From Jiangella asiatica (GTDB lineage Bacteria; Actinomycetota; Actinomycetes; Jiangellales; Jiangellaceae): a stretch of DNA of 64,000 nt. This document shows positions 51,490 to 60,331 of the stretch, one piece after another (the stretch's first letter is position 1; each line of letters opens with the position of its first letter). Position numbers and translations under genes: made by a program. Under the pieces are notes generated by a model that ran no database searches, was not told where the DNA came from, and was given only the letters and a program-made list of their open reading frames with translations. Location: assembly GCF_004349065.1 (NCBI RefSeq), contig NZ_SMKZ01000035.1, forward strand, positions 1 to 64,000, read 5' to 3'.

Positions 51490-52758
51490 ATGGCGACCCT
51501 GCTGATGGTCGAGAGCTGGACACAGTCCACGGGGCTGGCGCTGCCGCCGCTGATCCGTGAGCTGGGACATCAATACGTCCTGTTCACGCGGGACCCGGCG
51601 CTGTACCCGCCGGCCACGGCCGGGGCGCACCCCGTCGTCCGCGACGCCGATGAGGTGATCGTCGTCGACACGAACGACCGTGCGTCGATGACGGGCGCCG
51701 TCATCGACCTGGTGTGCCGGCGCCGCATCGATGGCGTCCTCACCACGTGCGACTACTACCTCGAGGCGGTCGCCGGCTTGAGCGGGATGCTCGGCCTGCC
51801 CAGCGCGCCACCGGAGGCGATGCGCCGGGCCACCCGCAAGGACGAGGTGCGGGCGGCGCTGCGCCGCGCCGGGCTGCCCGGCCCGCGGTTCGCCGTCGCC
51901 GGCAGCTGGGACGAGGCCCGCGCGGCGGTCGCCGAGGTCGGGTTCCCGCTGGTGGCCAAGCCGGTGGACCTCAACTCCGGCACGTCGGTGCTGGAGGTCC
52001 ACGACGAGGCCGGCCTCAAGGACGCGTTCTGGGACGTCGCCGGCGTCGAGCGGAACACCCGCGACCAGCCGCTCGCGCGTCTGCTGCTGCTGGAGGAGGT
52101 GCTGACCGGGCCGGAGGTCAGCGTCGAGGCGGTCACCCGCGGCGGTGAGACCACCGTCGTCGGCATCACCGCCAAGGGCGTGACCGGCCCGCCGTCGTTC
52201 GTCGAGACCGGGCACGTGTTCCCGGCGCCGCTGCCGGCCGGCGTGGCCGCCGAGGTGACCGAGCACGTCCGCGCGGCCCTGGCCGCCCTCGGGTACACCC
52301 ACGGTCTCAGCCACACCGAGCTGAAGCTCACGCCGGCCGGGCCGCGCATCGTGGAGATCAACCCCCGGCAGGCCGGCGGCTACATCTTCGACCTCGTGCA
52401 CCTGGTCACCGGCACGCACCCGCTCGAGCTGCTCGTCGACCTCGCCCTGGGCGCGACCCCGCGGGTCGGCGCCCCGCCTGCCGACGCGCCGGGCAGCGCG
52501 GCGGTGTCGTTCGTGCTGTCCCCGGTCGACGCCACGGTCACGGGGGTCGACGGCACCGGCGCTCTGGACGCCGACCCTGCCGTGCGCCGCTGGGAGCTCC
52601 ACGTCCCCGGTGCCGTGCGGCGGGCGACGGACAACAACGCGCGCCTCGGCCACGTCCTCGCGGTCGACGACGGCGACCGTGCTGGCGAACGAGCCGCGGC
52701 CGCCGTCCGCTCGCTGCGGCTGCGCCTGTCCGACGGCGGCGTCGTCGCACCCGCGTGA
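51490..52758 (+). CDS. ATP-grasp domain ligase
   Basis: This is a 422-residue ATP-dependent carboxylate-amine ligase. A pre-ATP-grasp Rossmann domain (about 1-100) precedes the ATP-grasp fold: RKDEVRAALRRAGLPGPRF, the ATP-contact Lys in FPLVAKPVDLNSGTSV, and the Mg-ligand region HTELKLTPAGPRIVEINPRQ with Glu/Asn. GGGAG lies five bases before the ATG, which follows the nicotianamine synthase-like stop by one base. Family members form amide bonds between amino acids, so it probably conjugates the NAS product to an amino or carboxylic acid. The acceptor is unknown. Confidence 0.9.
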   Translation: MATLLMVESWTQSTGLALPPLIRELGHQYVLFTRDPALYPPATAGAHPVVRDADEVIVVDTNDRASMTGAVIDLVCRRRIDGVLTTCDYYLEAVAGLSGMLGLPSAPPEAMRRATRKDEVRAALRRAGLPGPRFAVAGSWDEARAAVAEVGFPLVAKPVDLNSGTSVLEVHDEAGLKDAFWDVAGVERNTRDQPLARLLLLEEVLTGPEVSVEAVTRGGETTVVGITAKGVTGPPSFVETGHVFPAPLPAGVAAEVTEHVRAALAALGYTHGLSHTELKLTPAGPRIVEINPRQAGGYIFDLVHLVTGTHPLELLVDLALGATPRVGAPPADAPGSAAVSFVLSPVDATVTGVDGTGALDADPAVRRWELHVPGAVRRATDNNARLGHVLAVDDGDRAGERAAAAVRSLRLRLSDGGVVAPA

Positions 52759-52764
52759 GGCAGC

Positions 52765-53607
52765 TCAGCGGGCGAACAGGCCGATCGCGTCGTAGGCGAT
52801 CCAGGAGCCGTCGTCCTTGGTCACGGTGAGCAGGTTCTCTCCGGCCACCAGCAGCCCGGCCGGGAGCGGCCGTTCGACGTAGGACGGGCGCAGCGGCGAG
52901 CCGGGCAGGGTGCTGTCGCCGACGGTGGAGCCGCGGGTCGCGCCACCCTCGAACGTCAGCCGCTCGACGGTCGCGCCGTTGACCGTCAGGACCGCAGAGC
53001 CGGGGATGGTGGCGTGGCTGTCGATCAGCCACAGCGCCAGCCAGACCTGACCCGCTGGCGCCGCGGCCAGGTCGAAGCGGAGCCGGAAGACGTGCGGGCG
53101 CCGGCCGGCCCAGGCGTCGGCCGGTCCGGGGTGCAGATAGCTCCAGGCGAGGCCGGCGTTGTCGGTGCCGTGGCGGAAGTCGACTCCGTCGGGGAACGTC
53201 GCCGGGTACTGGGCGTAGCCGCCGGGGGAGAGCGCGAACTCCAGGCCCGTGCCGTCGTACTCGCCGACCACGGCCAGTGCCGCGCCGGTCGCCGTCACCG
53301 ACTCCTGGCTGCTGGCGGTCAGCGGCGCCGAGGCCCGGCTGCGGGCGCCGGCGGCGTCGACGGTGAGGACGCGGTAGGTCCAGTTCGCGCCGCGGCCACC
53401 CAGACCGCGGTGCACGAAACGCGGGTAGACGGTCTTGGTCAGCAGCGTCGACGGGTCCACGGCGACGTCGGCGGCGTCCGGCGCGCCGTACACCGCGTAG
53501 TGGTCGACGACGAAGTCCCACGGCGCCGGGGTCCAGTCCAGGGTGATCCGCCCGAGCTGGCCCTCGGCACGCAGGCCGGTGACGGCGGGGACGTGGCGGC
53601 CGCTCAT
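52765..53607 (-). CDS. FnIII/carbohydrate-binding-like domain protein coupled to PhoD
   Basis: This is a 280-residue protein without a signal peptide. An N-terminal fibronectin III-like part (VTGLRAEGQLGRITLDWTPA, NWTYRVLTVDAAGA) is followed by a domain resembling the C-terminal CBM-like module of rhamnogalacturonan lyases (FRLRFDLAAAPAGQVWLALW, ENLLTVTKDDGSWIAYDAIG). Its ATG overlaps the phoD stop (ATGA). It may be exported bound to the Tat-targeted PhoD, or the two may once have been one protein separated by a frameshift. A catalytic lyase domain is absent. Confidence 0.8.
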   Translation of the reverse strand: MSGRHVPAVTGLRAEGQLGRITLDWTPAPWDFVVDHYAVYGAPDAADVAVDPSTLLTKTVYPRFVHRGLGGRGANWTYRVLTVDAAGARSRASAPLTASSQESVTATGAALAVVGEYDGTGLEFALSPGGYAQYPATFPDGVDFRHGTDNAGLAWSYLHPGPADAWAGRRPHVFRLRFDLAAAPAGQVWLALWLIDSHATIPGSAVLTVNGATVERLTFEGGATRGSTVGDSTLPGSPLRPSYVERPLPAGLLVAGENLLTVTKDDGSWIAYDAIGLFAR

Positions 53608-55148
53608 GCCAGACGCTCCAGACCCGGCGCGCCGGCCGGCGTGACGAACGTGGCGACGGTCTCCAGGGGTGCGTCCGCGTCCGCCTCGATCCACGGCACG
53701 ATCTTGAAGTGCGAGGTCATCTCGTCCGGCGTCAGCGTGACGTGGACGTAGCCGCGACGGCCGTCGTAGAGCTTGACGTAGGGGTGCCGCACCCAGTCCG
53801 GCGTGTAGGCGTCGGTGGGTGCGCCGTCGCCGTCGGAGGCGATCGACGTGCAGATCAACTCGACGCCTACCGTCGGCGAGGCGGGGTCGGCGAAGTCGGC
53901 CTTGAGCTCGGCCGCCACGTGCTTGTGGATGTCGCCGGTGAGCACGACCGGGTTGCTGCTGCGCCGCATAGCGGCGAGGAGCCGGGCCCGGTTGGCCGGG
54001 TAGCCGTCCCACTGGTCGGTGCGGTCCTCGGTGATGGCCGCGACGGTCACGCCGTTCGCGATGACGTTCCAGGTCGCGTTCGACTCGACCAGCCCGACGT
54101 AGAGCCACGCCTCTTGGTCCGGTCCGAGCAGCGTGCGCTCGTCGGCGTACTGGTCGTCGACGTCGACCGGTGGCCGGTCGCGGTACTGCCGGGTGTCGAG
54201 CACGTGGAACCGGGCCAGTCCGCCCGCGTCGAAGCGCCGGTGCACCGTGCTGTCCGGGCCCGCGGGCAGCACGGCCAGCGACACCGGCAGGTTCTCGTAG
54301 AACGCGCGGTACGCGACGGCGCGCAGGTGGACGAAGTGCTCGGGGCTGACGCCGTAACGAGAGCCGTCGGCGCCGTAGTTGTTCTGCACCTCGTGGTCGT
54401 CCCAGGTGACCATCCACGGCGCGGCGGCGTGCGCGGCCTGCAGGTGCGGGTCGGACTTGAACAGCGCGTAGCGCAGCCGGAACTGTTCCAGCGTCTGGAT
54501 CTCGACCGCGTGCTCCGGCGTGACGGAGGCGCCGGCGCGCCACAGGTTGGCCGCGGTGATGCCGTACTCGTAGATGTAGTCGCCGAGGAAGAAGACCGCG
54601 TCCAGCTCCTCGGCGGCCAGGTGCCGGTAGGCGGTGAAGTGGCCGTGGTACCAGGCCTGGCAGGAGGCGGTGGCGAACCGGAATCCGGCTGCCGTTTGCT
54701 CCGCCCCGGGCAGCGTCTTCGTCCGGCCGACCGGACTCATCTGCCGGCCGACGATGAACCGATAGAAGTACTCCCGGCCCGGCTCCAGTCCGTTCACCTG
54801 CGGATGCACGGAGTGGGAGAGTTCCGGCGAGGCCACTGCGGCACCCCGCCGGACGATCTGACGGAAGCCCTCGTCGGCGGCGACCTCGTAGCGCACCGGC
54901 ACCGGCCGGGCCGGCATGCCGCCGTGACCGTCCGGCGCCAGCGGCTGCGGCGCCAGCCGGGTCCACAGCACGACGCCGTCGCTGGCCGGGTCGCCGGAGG
55001 CGACACCCAGGCCGAAGACACCGTCCGGCACCTCCACGTCGGCGGCAGCGGCCAGCGCCTCTGGTGCGGAGACACCCAGCGCGAGAGCGGCCGAGCTGAC
55101 CCCGCTGAGCTGGAGGAACGTCCGTCTGCTGAGTCTGCGCTCGGTCAC
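53604..55148 (-). CDS. phoD: PhoD-type alkaline phosphatase, Tat-exported
   Basis: This is a 514-residue secreted phosphodiesterase/phosphomonoesterase that releases phosphate from organic esters, including teichoic acids. The Tat signal is LSRRTFLQLSGVSSAALALG. The Fe/Ca-site motifs of PhoD are present: FATASCQAWYHGHFTAYR, VFFLGDYIYEYG, VTWDDHEVQNNYG and VVLTGDIHKHVAAELK. An N-terminal FnIII-like domain (about 45-145) matches the family. GTG ends at 55148. The next gene overlaps its stop. No Pho-box is evident in the 100 bases before it. Confidence 0.94.
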   Translation of the reverse strand: MTERRLSRRTFLQLSGVSSAALALGVSAPEALAAAADVEVPDGVFGLGVASGDPASDGVVLWTRLAPQPLAPDGHGGMPARPVPVRYEVAADEGFRQIVRRGAAVASPELSHSVHPQVNGLEPGREYFYRFIVGRQMSPVGRTKTLPGAEQTAAGFRFATASCQAWYHGHFTAYRHLAAEELDAVFFLGDYIYEYGITAANLWRAGASVTPEHAVEIQTLEQFRLRYALFKSDPHLQAAHAAAPWMVTWDDHEVQNNYGADGSRYGVSPEHFVHLRAVAYRAFYENLPVSLAVLPAGPDSTVHRRFDAGGLARFHVLDTRQYRDRPPVDVDDQYADERTLLGPDQEAWLYVGLVESNATWNVIANGVTVAAITEDRTDQWDGYPANRARLLAAMRRSSNPVVLTGDIHKHVAAELKADFADPASPTVGVELICTSIASDGDGAPTDAYTPDWVRHPYVKLYDGRRGYVHVTLTPDEMTSHFKIVPWIEADADAPLETVATFVTPAGAPGLERLA

Positions 55149-55248
55149 GGGACACGACCTTGGCCGACCGAGATGGACGAGAGTTGACCTATCGGTGAAG
55201 CATGGACCGTTGGCCCATGTCGGTTCGAGTGGCGTGCCCCGGGTCGGT

Positions 55249-56670
55249 TCAGCGCTGCTGGGTCAGCGGCAGGCGGGTGGTGAACGTCGTGCCGCCGGGG
55301 CCGGTGGTGAACGTGATGGTGCCCTGGTGGCGTTTCTCGACGATGCGCTTGGCGTTGTCCAGGCCCAGGCCGCTGCCCTCGCCCATCGGCTTGGTGGTGA
55401 CGAACGCCTCGAACAGGCGGCTCCGGACTTCTTCCGGGACGCCGTGACCGTGGTCGGTGACGTCGACGACGGCCCAGTCACCGTCGCGGTAGGTGCGTAG
55501 CTCCAGCACGCCGCGGCCCTTCATCGCGTCGACGGCGTTGTCGATGAGGTTGGTCCACACCTGGTTGAGCTCGGCGGCGAACGCGGGCACCGGCCGCAGG
55601 CTGGTGTCGTAGTCGCGCCGTACCTCGATGTCGGCGAGCTTGTGGCCGAGCATGACCAGGGTGCTGTCCAGGCCGGGGTGCAGGTCGACCTCCTGGTGGG
55701 CGGCCTGGTCGAGGTGCGTGTACTGCTTGACCGAGGCGACCAGCGTGGAGATGCGGTTCGAGGCGTCCTCGACCTCGTTCATGAGTGCCTCGGTCTCCAG
55801 CGTGTACCCGAGCCACCGCAGTGCCGCCTCGAGGTCGGCGCCCACTTCGCCGGCGACGTCGTCGAGGAACGTGGTGTCGAGTCCGGCGGCGACGAACACC
55901 GATGCGAGGTCGACGGCGCCGCCGATGCCGAGGTCGTCGAGGTGGTCGGTCAGCTCGTCCTCGAGGTCGGTCTCCTGCAGCGGCGTCAGCGGCTCGCGCT
56001 TCTTCGAGGCGATCTCGACGGCGCGTTCCTGGATGCCGATCAGCCGGGCGATCACCACCGGGTCCACCGTGCCGGAGGCGATCATGCCCAGCTTCTGCCG
56101 CATGTGCGCGACGCGGTCGCGCAGCTGCCCGGCGGCCCGGACGGTGGCGGCGGCGGGGTTGTTGAGCTCGTGTGCGAGGTTCGCCGACAATGTGCCCAGC
56201 TGGGCCAGGTGCTCGCGCTGGCGCACCGTCGCCTCGGTGGTCCGGATGCCCAGGTACAACCCGTCGAACAGGTGGACCGCCATCGGGAACCACTTCTGCA
56301 CGAACGCGGCGAACGCGTCGGCGGGGAAGCGCAGGAACCGGCAGCCGGTCACCGCGTGCAGCGACGTCGGGTAGGCAGCCGCGGCGGCCGACGTGGCGAA
56401 GGCGCGCACCGCACCCGCGTACGCACCGCGGTAGTCGGTCTCGTTGACAACGATGTCCTCGCCGTCGGCGTGCCTGACCAGCCGCAGGGTGCCTTCCAGC
56501 AGCACCCACAGCGCCACCGACGGCTCGCCCGCGCGGTAGACGGTGCTGCCGGCGGGGTAGGCGCGGACATCGCTGCTGGCGGCTACCTCGGCGAGCTGCT
56601 CGGGGGTCATTCCTTCGAAGAGGAACAGCGTGCGCAGCTCCTCGACGTCGATGGGCATACCGGTGGTCAC
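55249..56670 (-). CDS. Sensor histidine kinase with cyclic nucleotide-binding domain
   Basis: This is a 473-residue protein. A CRP-like cNMP-binding domain (about 10-140; FLFEGMTPEQLAEVAASSDV, YPAGSTVYRAGEPSVALWVL) is followed by a HisKA-like phosphoacceptor (LGTLSANLAHELNNPAAATV) and a HATPase domain (VWTNLIDNAVDAMKGRG, GEGSGLGLDNAKRIVEKRHQ). No membrane helix is present, so it senses a cytosolic signal. GTG 56670 overlaps the stop of the receiver/reductase gene and has GGAGG four bases upstream. The pair is a coupled two-component system with an unusual response-regulator output. Confidence 0.9.
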   Translation of the reverse strand: MTTGMPIDVEELRTLFLFEGMTPEQLAEVAASSDVRAYPAGSTVYRAGEPSVALWVLLEGTLRLVRHADGEDIVVNETDYRGAYAGAVRAFATSAAAAAYPTSLHAVTGCRFLRFPADAFAAFVQKWFPMAVHLFDGLYLGIRTTEATVRQREHLAQLGTLSANLAHELNNPAAATVRAAGQLRDRVAHMRQKLGMIASGTVDPVVIARLIGIQERAVEIASKKREPLTPLQETDLEDELTDHLDDLGIGGAVDLASVFVAAGLDTTFLDDVAGEVGADLEAALRWLGYTLETEALMNEVEDASNRISTLVASVKQYTHLDQAAHQEVDLHPGLDSTLVMLGHKLADIEVRRDYDTSLRPVPAFAAELNQVWTNLIDNAVDAMKGRGVLELRTYRDGDWAVVDVTDHGHGVPEEVRSRLFEAFVTTKPMGEGSGLGLDNAKRIVEKRHQGTITFTTGPGGTTFTTRLPLTQQR

Positions 56671-58325
56671 GTCGCCTCCAGGTAGCGGTGTACCAGCGTG
56701 ACGGCCATGGCACCTTCGCCGACGGCGGACGCGACGCGCTTCACAGACTCGGCACGCACGTCGCCGGCGACGAACACGCCCGGGACGCTGGACTCCAGGT
56801 GGTACGGGTTGCGCGCCAGCGGCCACTCGTGCGGCGTACGTCCGTCGGCGTCGAGCAGCGCCGGCCCCGTGAGCAGGAAGCCGCGCTCGTCGCGGACGAA
56901 CTGCTCGCCGAGCCAGCCGGTCGGTGGCTCGGCTCCGATGAACACGAACATCCGAGAGGCGGGCAGCGTCTGCGTGCCGCCGTCGCGGGTGTCGGTGATC
57001 ACGATGCGCTCCAGCCGGCCGTCGCCCTCGGTGGCCGTCACCTCACTGCAGGTGCGCACCTCGATGCGGGGGTCGGCCTCGATCCGCGCGACCAGGTATT
57101 CCGACATCCGCAGCCGCAGGTCGGGACCGCGCACCAGCATGACGACGCGGTTGGCGTAGCGCGCGAAATGCAGCGCGGCCTGGCCGGCGGAGTTGGCCGC
57201 TCCGACGATGAAGACGTCCTCGCCCTTGCAGCCGGGGGCCTCGTGCGCGGACGCGCCGTAGTAGATGCCCCGCCCGGCGTGGTCGTCGGCGCCGGTGGCC
57301 GGCAGCCGCGTCCACCAGACGCCGGTGGCGATGACGACGGCGTGCGCGGTCACCTCGTGGCCGTCGTCGAAGCGCACCACCCGGCCCTCGCCCTGTGCGA
57401 CGACGCTGACGGCGGAGGCGGCGGTGAGCATCTCGACGTCGAAGCGGACGGCTTGGTCGCGGGCGCGCTGGGCCAGCTCGGCGCCGGAGACGCCCTGCGG
57501 GAAGCCGAGGTAGTTCTCGATGAGGCTGCTGCGTGCCGCCTGCCCGCCGACGCCGGCCTTGTCGACCAGAAGCGTGCGCAGGCCCTCGCTGGCGCCGTAG
57601 ACGGCCGCGCCCAGCCCGGCCGGCCCGCTGCCGATGACCACGAGGTCGTAAAGGGGGCTACCCGCCGTCGTCGCCAGGCCGAGCCGCTCGGCGACCTCGC
57701 GCAGCGGCGGGCAGGTGAGCACCACGCCGTCCGGCATGACCACGGCCGGCAGCGCGTCGTCGGCGATGCCCGCCGTCTGCTGCATGGACGCGCCCTCGTC
57801 GCCGCGCAGGTGGCGGTACGGGACCTGGTTGCTGGCCAGGAACTCCTTGAGCCCCTGGGTCTCGGCCGACCATTGGTGGCCCAGCAGGGTGACGCCCTCG
57901 AAGCCCGGCCGGCTGTCGCGGGCCCACTGGTCGAGCAGCTCGTCGAGGACGGGGTAGAGCTGCTCCTCCGGCGGGTCCCACGGCTTGACGAGGTAGTGGT
58001 CGAGATCGACGTCGTTGACGGCTCGGATGGCGGCGTCGGTGTCGGCGTACGCGGTCAACAGCACCCGCTTGGCCTGCGGCACCAGGTCCATCGCCTGTTC
58101 GAGGAAGTCGATGCCGGTCATTCCGGGCATCCGGTAGTCGGCCAGGATGAGTGCGGTCGCCTCGCCGCGCAGGGTCAGCTCGCGAAGCACGTCCAGGGCG
58201 GCCCGGCCGCTCTCGGCACGCACCACCCGATGGTCGCCGCCGTAGCGTCGACGCAGGTCGCGGGCGATGGCGCGGCTCACCGCGGGATCGTCCTCGACCG
58301 TCAGCAGCACTGGTCCTCGTGGCAC
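56667..58325 (-). CDS. Response-regulator receiver/FAD-dependent reductase fusion
   Basis: This is a 552-residue fusion. An N-terminal receiver (about 1-125; phosphoacceptor Asp63 in LILADYRMPGMTG, Lys in HYLVKPWDPPEEQ) and a thioredoxin-like linker (about 140-225) precede a thioredoxin reductase-like FAD/NAD(P) domain (LVVIGSGPAGLGAAVYGASE, VFIVGAANSAGQAALHFARY, VPGVFVAGDVRAES). The active-site CxxC of thioredoxin reductase is replaced by YYGASAHEAPG, so it is not a disulfide reductase. GTG ending at 58325 follows GGAGG by six bases. It is coupled to the histidine kinase downstream. Redox output controlled by phosphorylation is inferred. Confidence 0.92.
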   Translation of the reverse strand: MPRGPVLLTVEDDPAVSRAIARDLRRRYGGDHRVVRAESGRAALDVLRELTLRGEATALILADYRMPGMTGIDFLEQAMDLVPQAKRVLLTAYADTDAAIRAVNDVDLDHYLVKPWDPPEEQLYPVLDELLDQWARDSRPGFEGVTLLGHQWSAETQGLKEFLASNQVPYRHLRGDEGASMQQTAGIADDALPAVVMPDGVVLTCPPLREVAERLGLATTAGSPLYDLVVIGSGPAGLGAAVYGASEGLRTLLVDKAGVGGQAARSSLIENYLGFPQGVSGAELAQRARDQAVRFDVEMLTAASAVSVVAQGEGRVVRFDDGHEVTAHAVVIATGVWWTRLPATGADDHAGRGIYYGASAHEAPGCKGEDVFIVGAANSAGQAALHFARYANRVVMLVRGPDLRLRMSEYLVARIEADPRIEVRTCSEVTATEGDGRLERIVITDTRDGGTQTLPASRMFVFIGAEPPTGWLGEQFVRDERGFLLTGPALLDADGRTPHEWPLARNPYHLESSVPGVFVAGDVRAESVKRVASAVGEGAMAVTLVHRYLEAT

Positions 58326-58492
58326 CGGCGTCCTCCAGGCTGGATGGGTCGCTGCCCATCGTCGCACCAACCGGGCCGAACTCCACATCGTCTCCGGCAG
58401 TTCAGCGCCCGGCCATCCGCGTGACACCATTCATGACAAAACTGACATGGCCGTACCAGTCCCGTGTCAAGCCCCGGACGAAGGAGTGCCAC

Positions 58493-59362
58493 ATGTCGCG
58501 AACCCTGCTGACCGGCGGACTCGCCCTTTCTGCCCTGCTGAGCGTCGCGGCCGTCGTGCCGGCCCAGGCCGCACTCACTCAGGCCGCACCCGCCGGAGCG
58601 GGCGTCGTCGACATCGCCCACCGTGGATCGTCGGGGTCGGCACCGGAGAACACCGTCGCCGCCATCGAGTACGCGGTAGACCAGCGGGCCAGCTTCGTCG
58701 AGGTCGACGTGCAGCGCTCCGCCGACGGCGAGCTCGTGCTCATCCACGACACCACGCTGGCGCGGACGACGAACGTCGAGGAGGTCTTCCCCGACCGGGC
58801 GCCGTGGAACGTCGGCGACTTCACCCTCGCCGAGCTGAAGCAGCTCGACGCCGGCACCTGGTTCTCCGAGGACTTCGCCGGCGAGCCGGTGCCGACCCTG
58901 CGCGAGGGCATCGAGGCGCTGGGCAGCACCGGCCTGTTGCTGGAGTTCAAGGCGCCGGAGCTCTACCCCGGGATCGAGGCGGAGATCCACGAAGAGGTCT
59001 CGTCGATCCCCGGCTACCTCGACCGCGCGCTGCGGACCGGCCGCTACGTCGCGCAGTCGTTCAACATCGAGTCGATGCGCACGTACCACGAGATCGCGCC
59101 GGAGGTCCCGGTCGGCCTGCTCTACGGCAGCCGGCCCAGCGACGAGGTCCTGGTCGAGGCGAGCGAATGGGCCGACCAGATCAACCCCAGCCAGACCGTC
59201 ACCGACCAGGCGCTGGTCGACCGGGTGCACGAGCTGGGCATGACCATCAGCGTCTACACCCTGAACACCGGACAGCTGATGCGGAGGTTCATCGACCTGG
59301 GCGTCGACGGCATCATCACCGACTACCCCGGCGTGCTCCACGACATCCTGCGGAACAGCTGA
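58493..59362 (+). CDS. glpQ: Secreted glycerophosphodiester phosphodiesterase
   Basis: This is a 289-residue exported enzyme that hydrolyses glycerophosphodiesters to glycerol 3-phosphate and an alcohol. A Sec signal peptide ends near AQAALT (residue 27). The catalytic His is in DIAHRGSSGSAPENTVAAIE, and the metal ligands are in VEVDVQRSADGELVLIHD and LLLEFKAPELYPG. The C-terminal VDGIITDYPGVLHDIL is standard. ATG 58493 has AAGGAG six bases upstream. With PhoD nearby, it suggests scavenging of phosphate and glycerol esters. It is divergent from the two-component pair. Confidence 0.93.
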   Translation: MSRTLLTGGLALSALLSVAAVVPAQAALTQAAPAGAGVVDIAHRGSSGSAPENTVAAIEYAVDQRASFVEVDVQRSADGELVLIHDTTLARTTNVEEVFPDRAPWNVGDFTLAELKQLDAGTWFSEDFAGEPVPTLREGIEALGSTGLLLEFKAPELYPGIEAEIHEEVSSIPGYLDRALRTGRYVAQSFNIESMRTYHEIAPEVPVGLLYGSRPSDEVLVEASEWADQINPSQTVTDQALVDRVHELGMTISVYTLNTGQLMRRFIDLGVDGIITDYPGVLHDILRNS

Positions 59363-59365
59363 CCG

Positions 59366-60316
59366 CTACCCGTCCAGCCCGCTCAGCCGCTGCTTCGCTG
59401 TCCGGCGGCGCCGCCTGGCCTGCTCGGCGTCCTTGCGGGCCCGGTCGACGTCGTCCTCGCCGGACTCGATGTCGTCGCGGGTCTGCTCGACGTCGCGGCG
59501 TGCGTCGGCCAGCTCGGCGGTGAGCCGCTCGACCGCCGCCTGGGCGTCCTCGAGTCGCTGCCGCCGCTCGTCGAGCTGCGCCTCGAGGTCGTCGAGCCGG
59601 TCTTCCGCAGCCGATACGGCATCCTCGGCCTCGGTCAGCTCGCGCGCCGCGGTGTCGCGGTCGTCCTCAGCGGCGGCCTCTGATTCGGCGGCCTCCTCGG
59701 ACTCGGCCTCTTGCTCGGTCGCCGTGTCGCCGACGGCGTCGGCTCCGGCCCGCCTCGGGCGCCGGGTCGTCTCCAGCCGCTGACCGCGCGCCACCCGCGC
59801 CTCGGACAGGGAGATGACCTGGGCCGGCTCGCCGTCGTCGGACACCGCACCGAAGCCGACGTGCTGCAGCGCGTGCGCGAGGTGGCCGGCGCGCAGCTCG
59901 TCCGCGGCCCGCGGATCGGCGATGGCGGCCAGCAGGGTCTCGGTGAGGCTCTCGATCATCTCGGCGGTGGGCTTCTGGCCGGCACCGCGAGCCAGCCGCC
60001 GGCCCTGCTTGAGCAGGCCGTCGACGAGTTCCTTGCGCCGGTTCGTCAGCTCGCGCAGCTTCTCGCCGTCCATGGCCGACATCGCCCGGCGCATCTCGTC
60101 GCCGAGGTCGGCCAACGCCCGCAGCTCGTCCTGGTGCTCGCGGGCCACCTGGTTGGCGAGCCAAGCGGCCAGGGTGGGCTTGCGCAACGCCTTGATCCGG
60201 GCCGCGACCTCGGCGGCGCCCTCGCTCTTGGCCTGTTTGGCCAGGGTGTTGCGGGCTTCGACGAACTGTTCGGGCAGGAGCGCGTACAGCTGGTCCGCCG
60301 CTTCGTCGAGATCCAT
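59366..60316 (-). CDS. Coiled-coil hypothetical protein
   Basis: This is a 316-residue protein. Its N-terminal half (about 1-170) is helical, with the conserved-looking LPEQFVEARNTLAKQAKSEG and IKALRKPTLAAWLANQVARE. Its C-terminal half (about 215-305) is a highly charged heptad-rich coiled coil (LDDLEAQLDERRQRLEDAQA). Similar proteins occur widely in actinomycetes without a known function; the coiled coil suggests oligomerisation or scaffolding. The start is the ATG ending at 60316. It lies just downstream of a DUF2630 gene in the same direction and may be in its operon. Confidence 0.82.
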   Translation of the reverse strand: MDLDEAADQLYALLPEQFVEARNTLAKQAKSEGAAEVAARIKALRKPTLAAWLANQVAREHQDELRALADLGDEMRRAMSAMDGEKLRELTNRRKELVDGLLKQGRRLARGAGQKPTAEMIESLTETLLAAIADPRAADELRAGHLAHALQHVGFGAVSDDGEPAQVISLSEARVARGQRLETTRRPRRAGADAVGDTATEQEAESEEAAESEAAAEDDRDTAARELTEAEDAVSAAEDRLDDLEAQLDERRQRLEDAQAAVERLTAELADARRDVEQTRDDIESGEDDVDRARKDAEQARRRRRTAKQRLSGLDG

Positions 60317-60331
60317 GGCCCGATGATGCCT

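Noticed and set aside
53610-55155. Upstream extension of the FnIII/CBM-like frame through the whole phoD gene
   Set aside because: The translation upstream of 53607 is Arg/Gly-rich nonsense overlapping the well-supported phoD frame. Only the part from the ATGA start is real.
56434-56452. TTGACA hexamer as a promoter
   Set aside because: It lies inside the histidine kinase coding region in antisense orientation, with no suitable -10 and no gene to serve.
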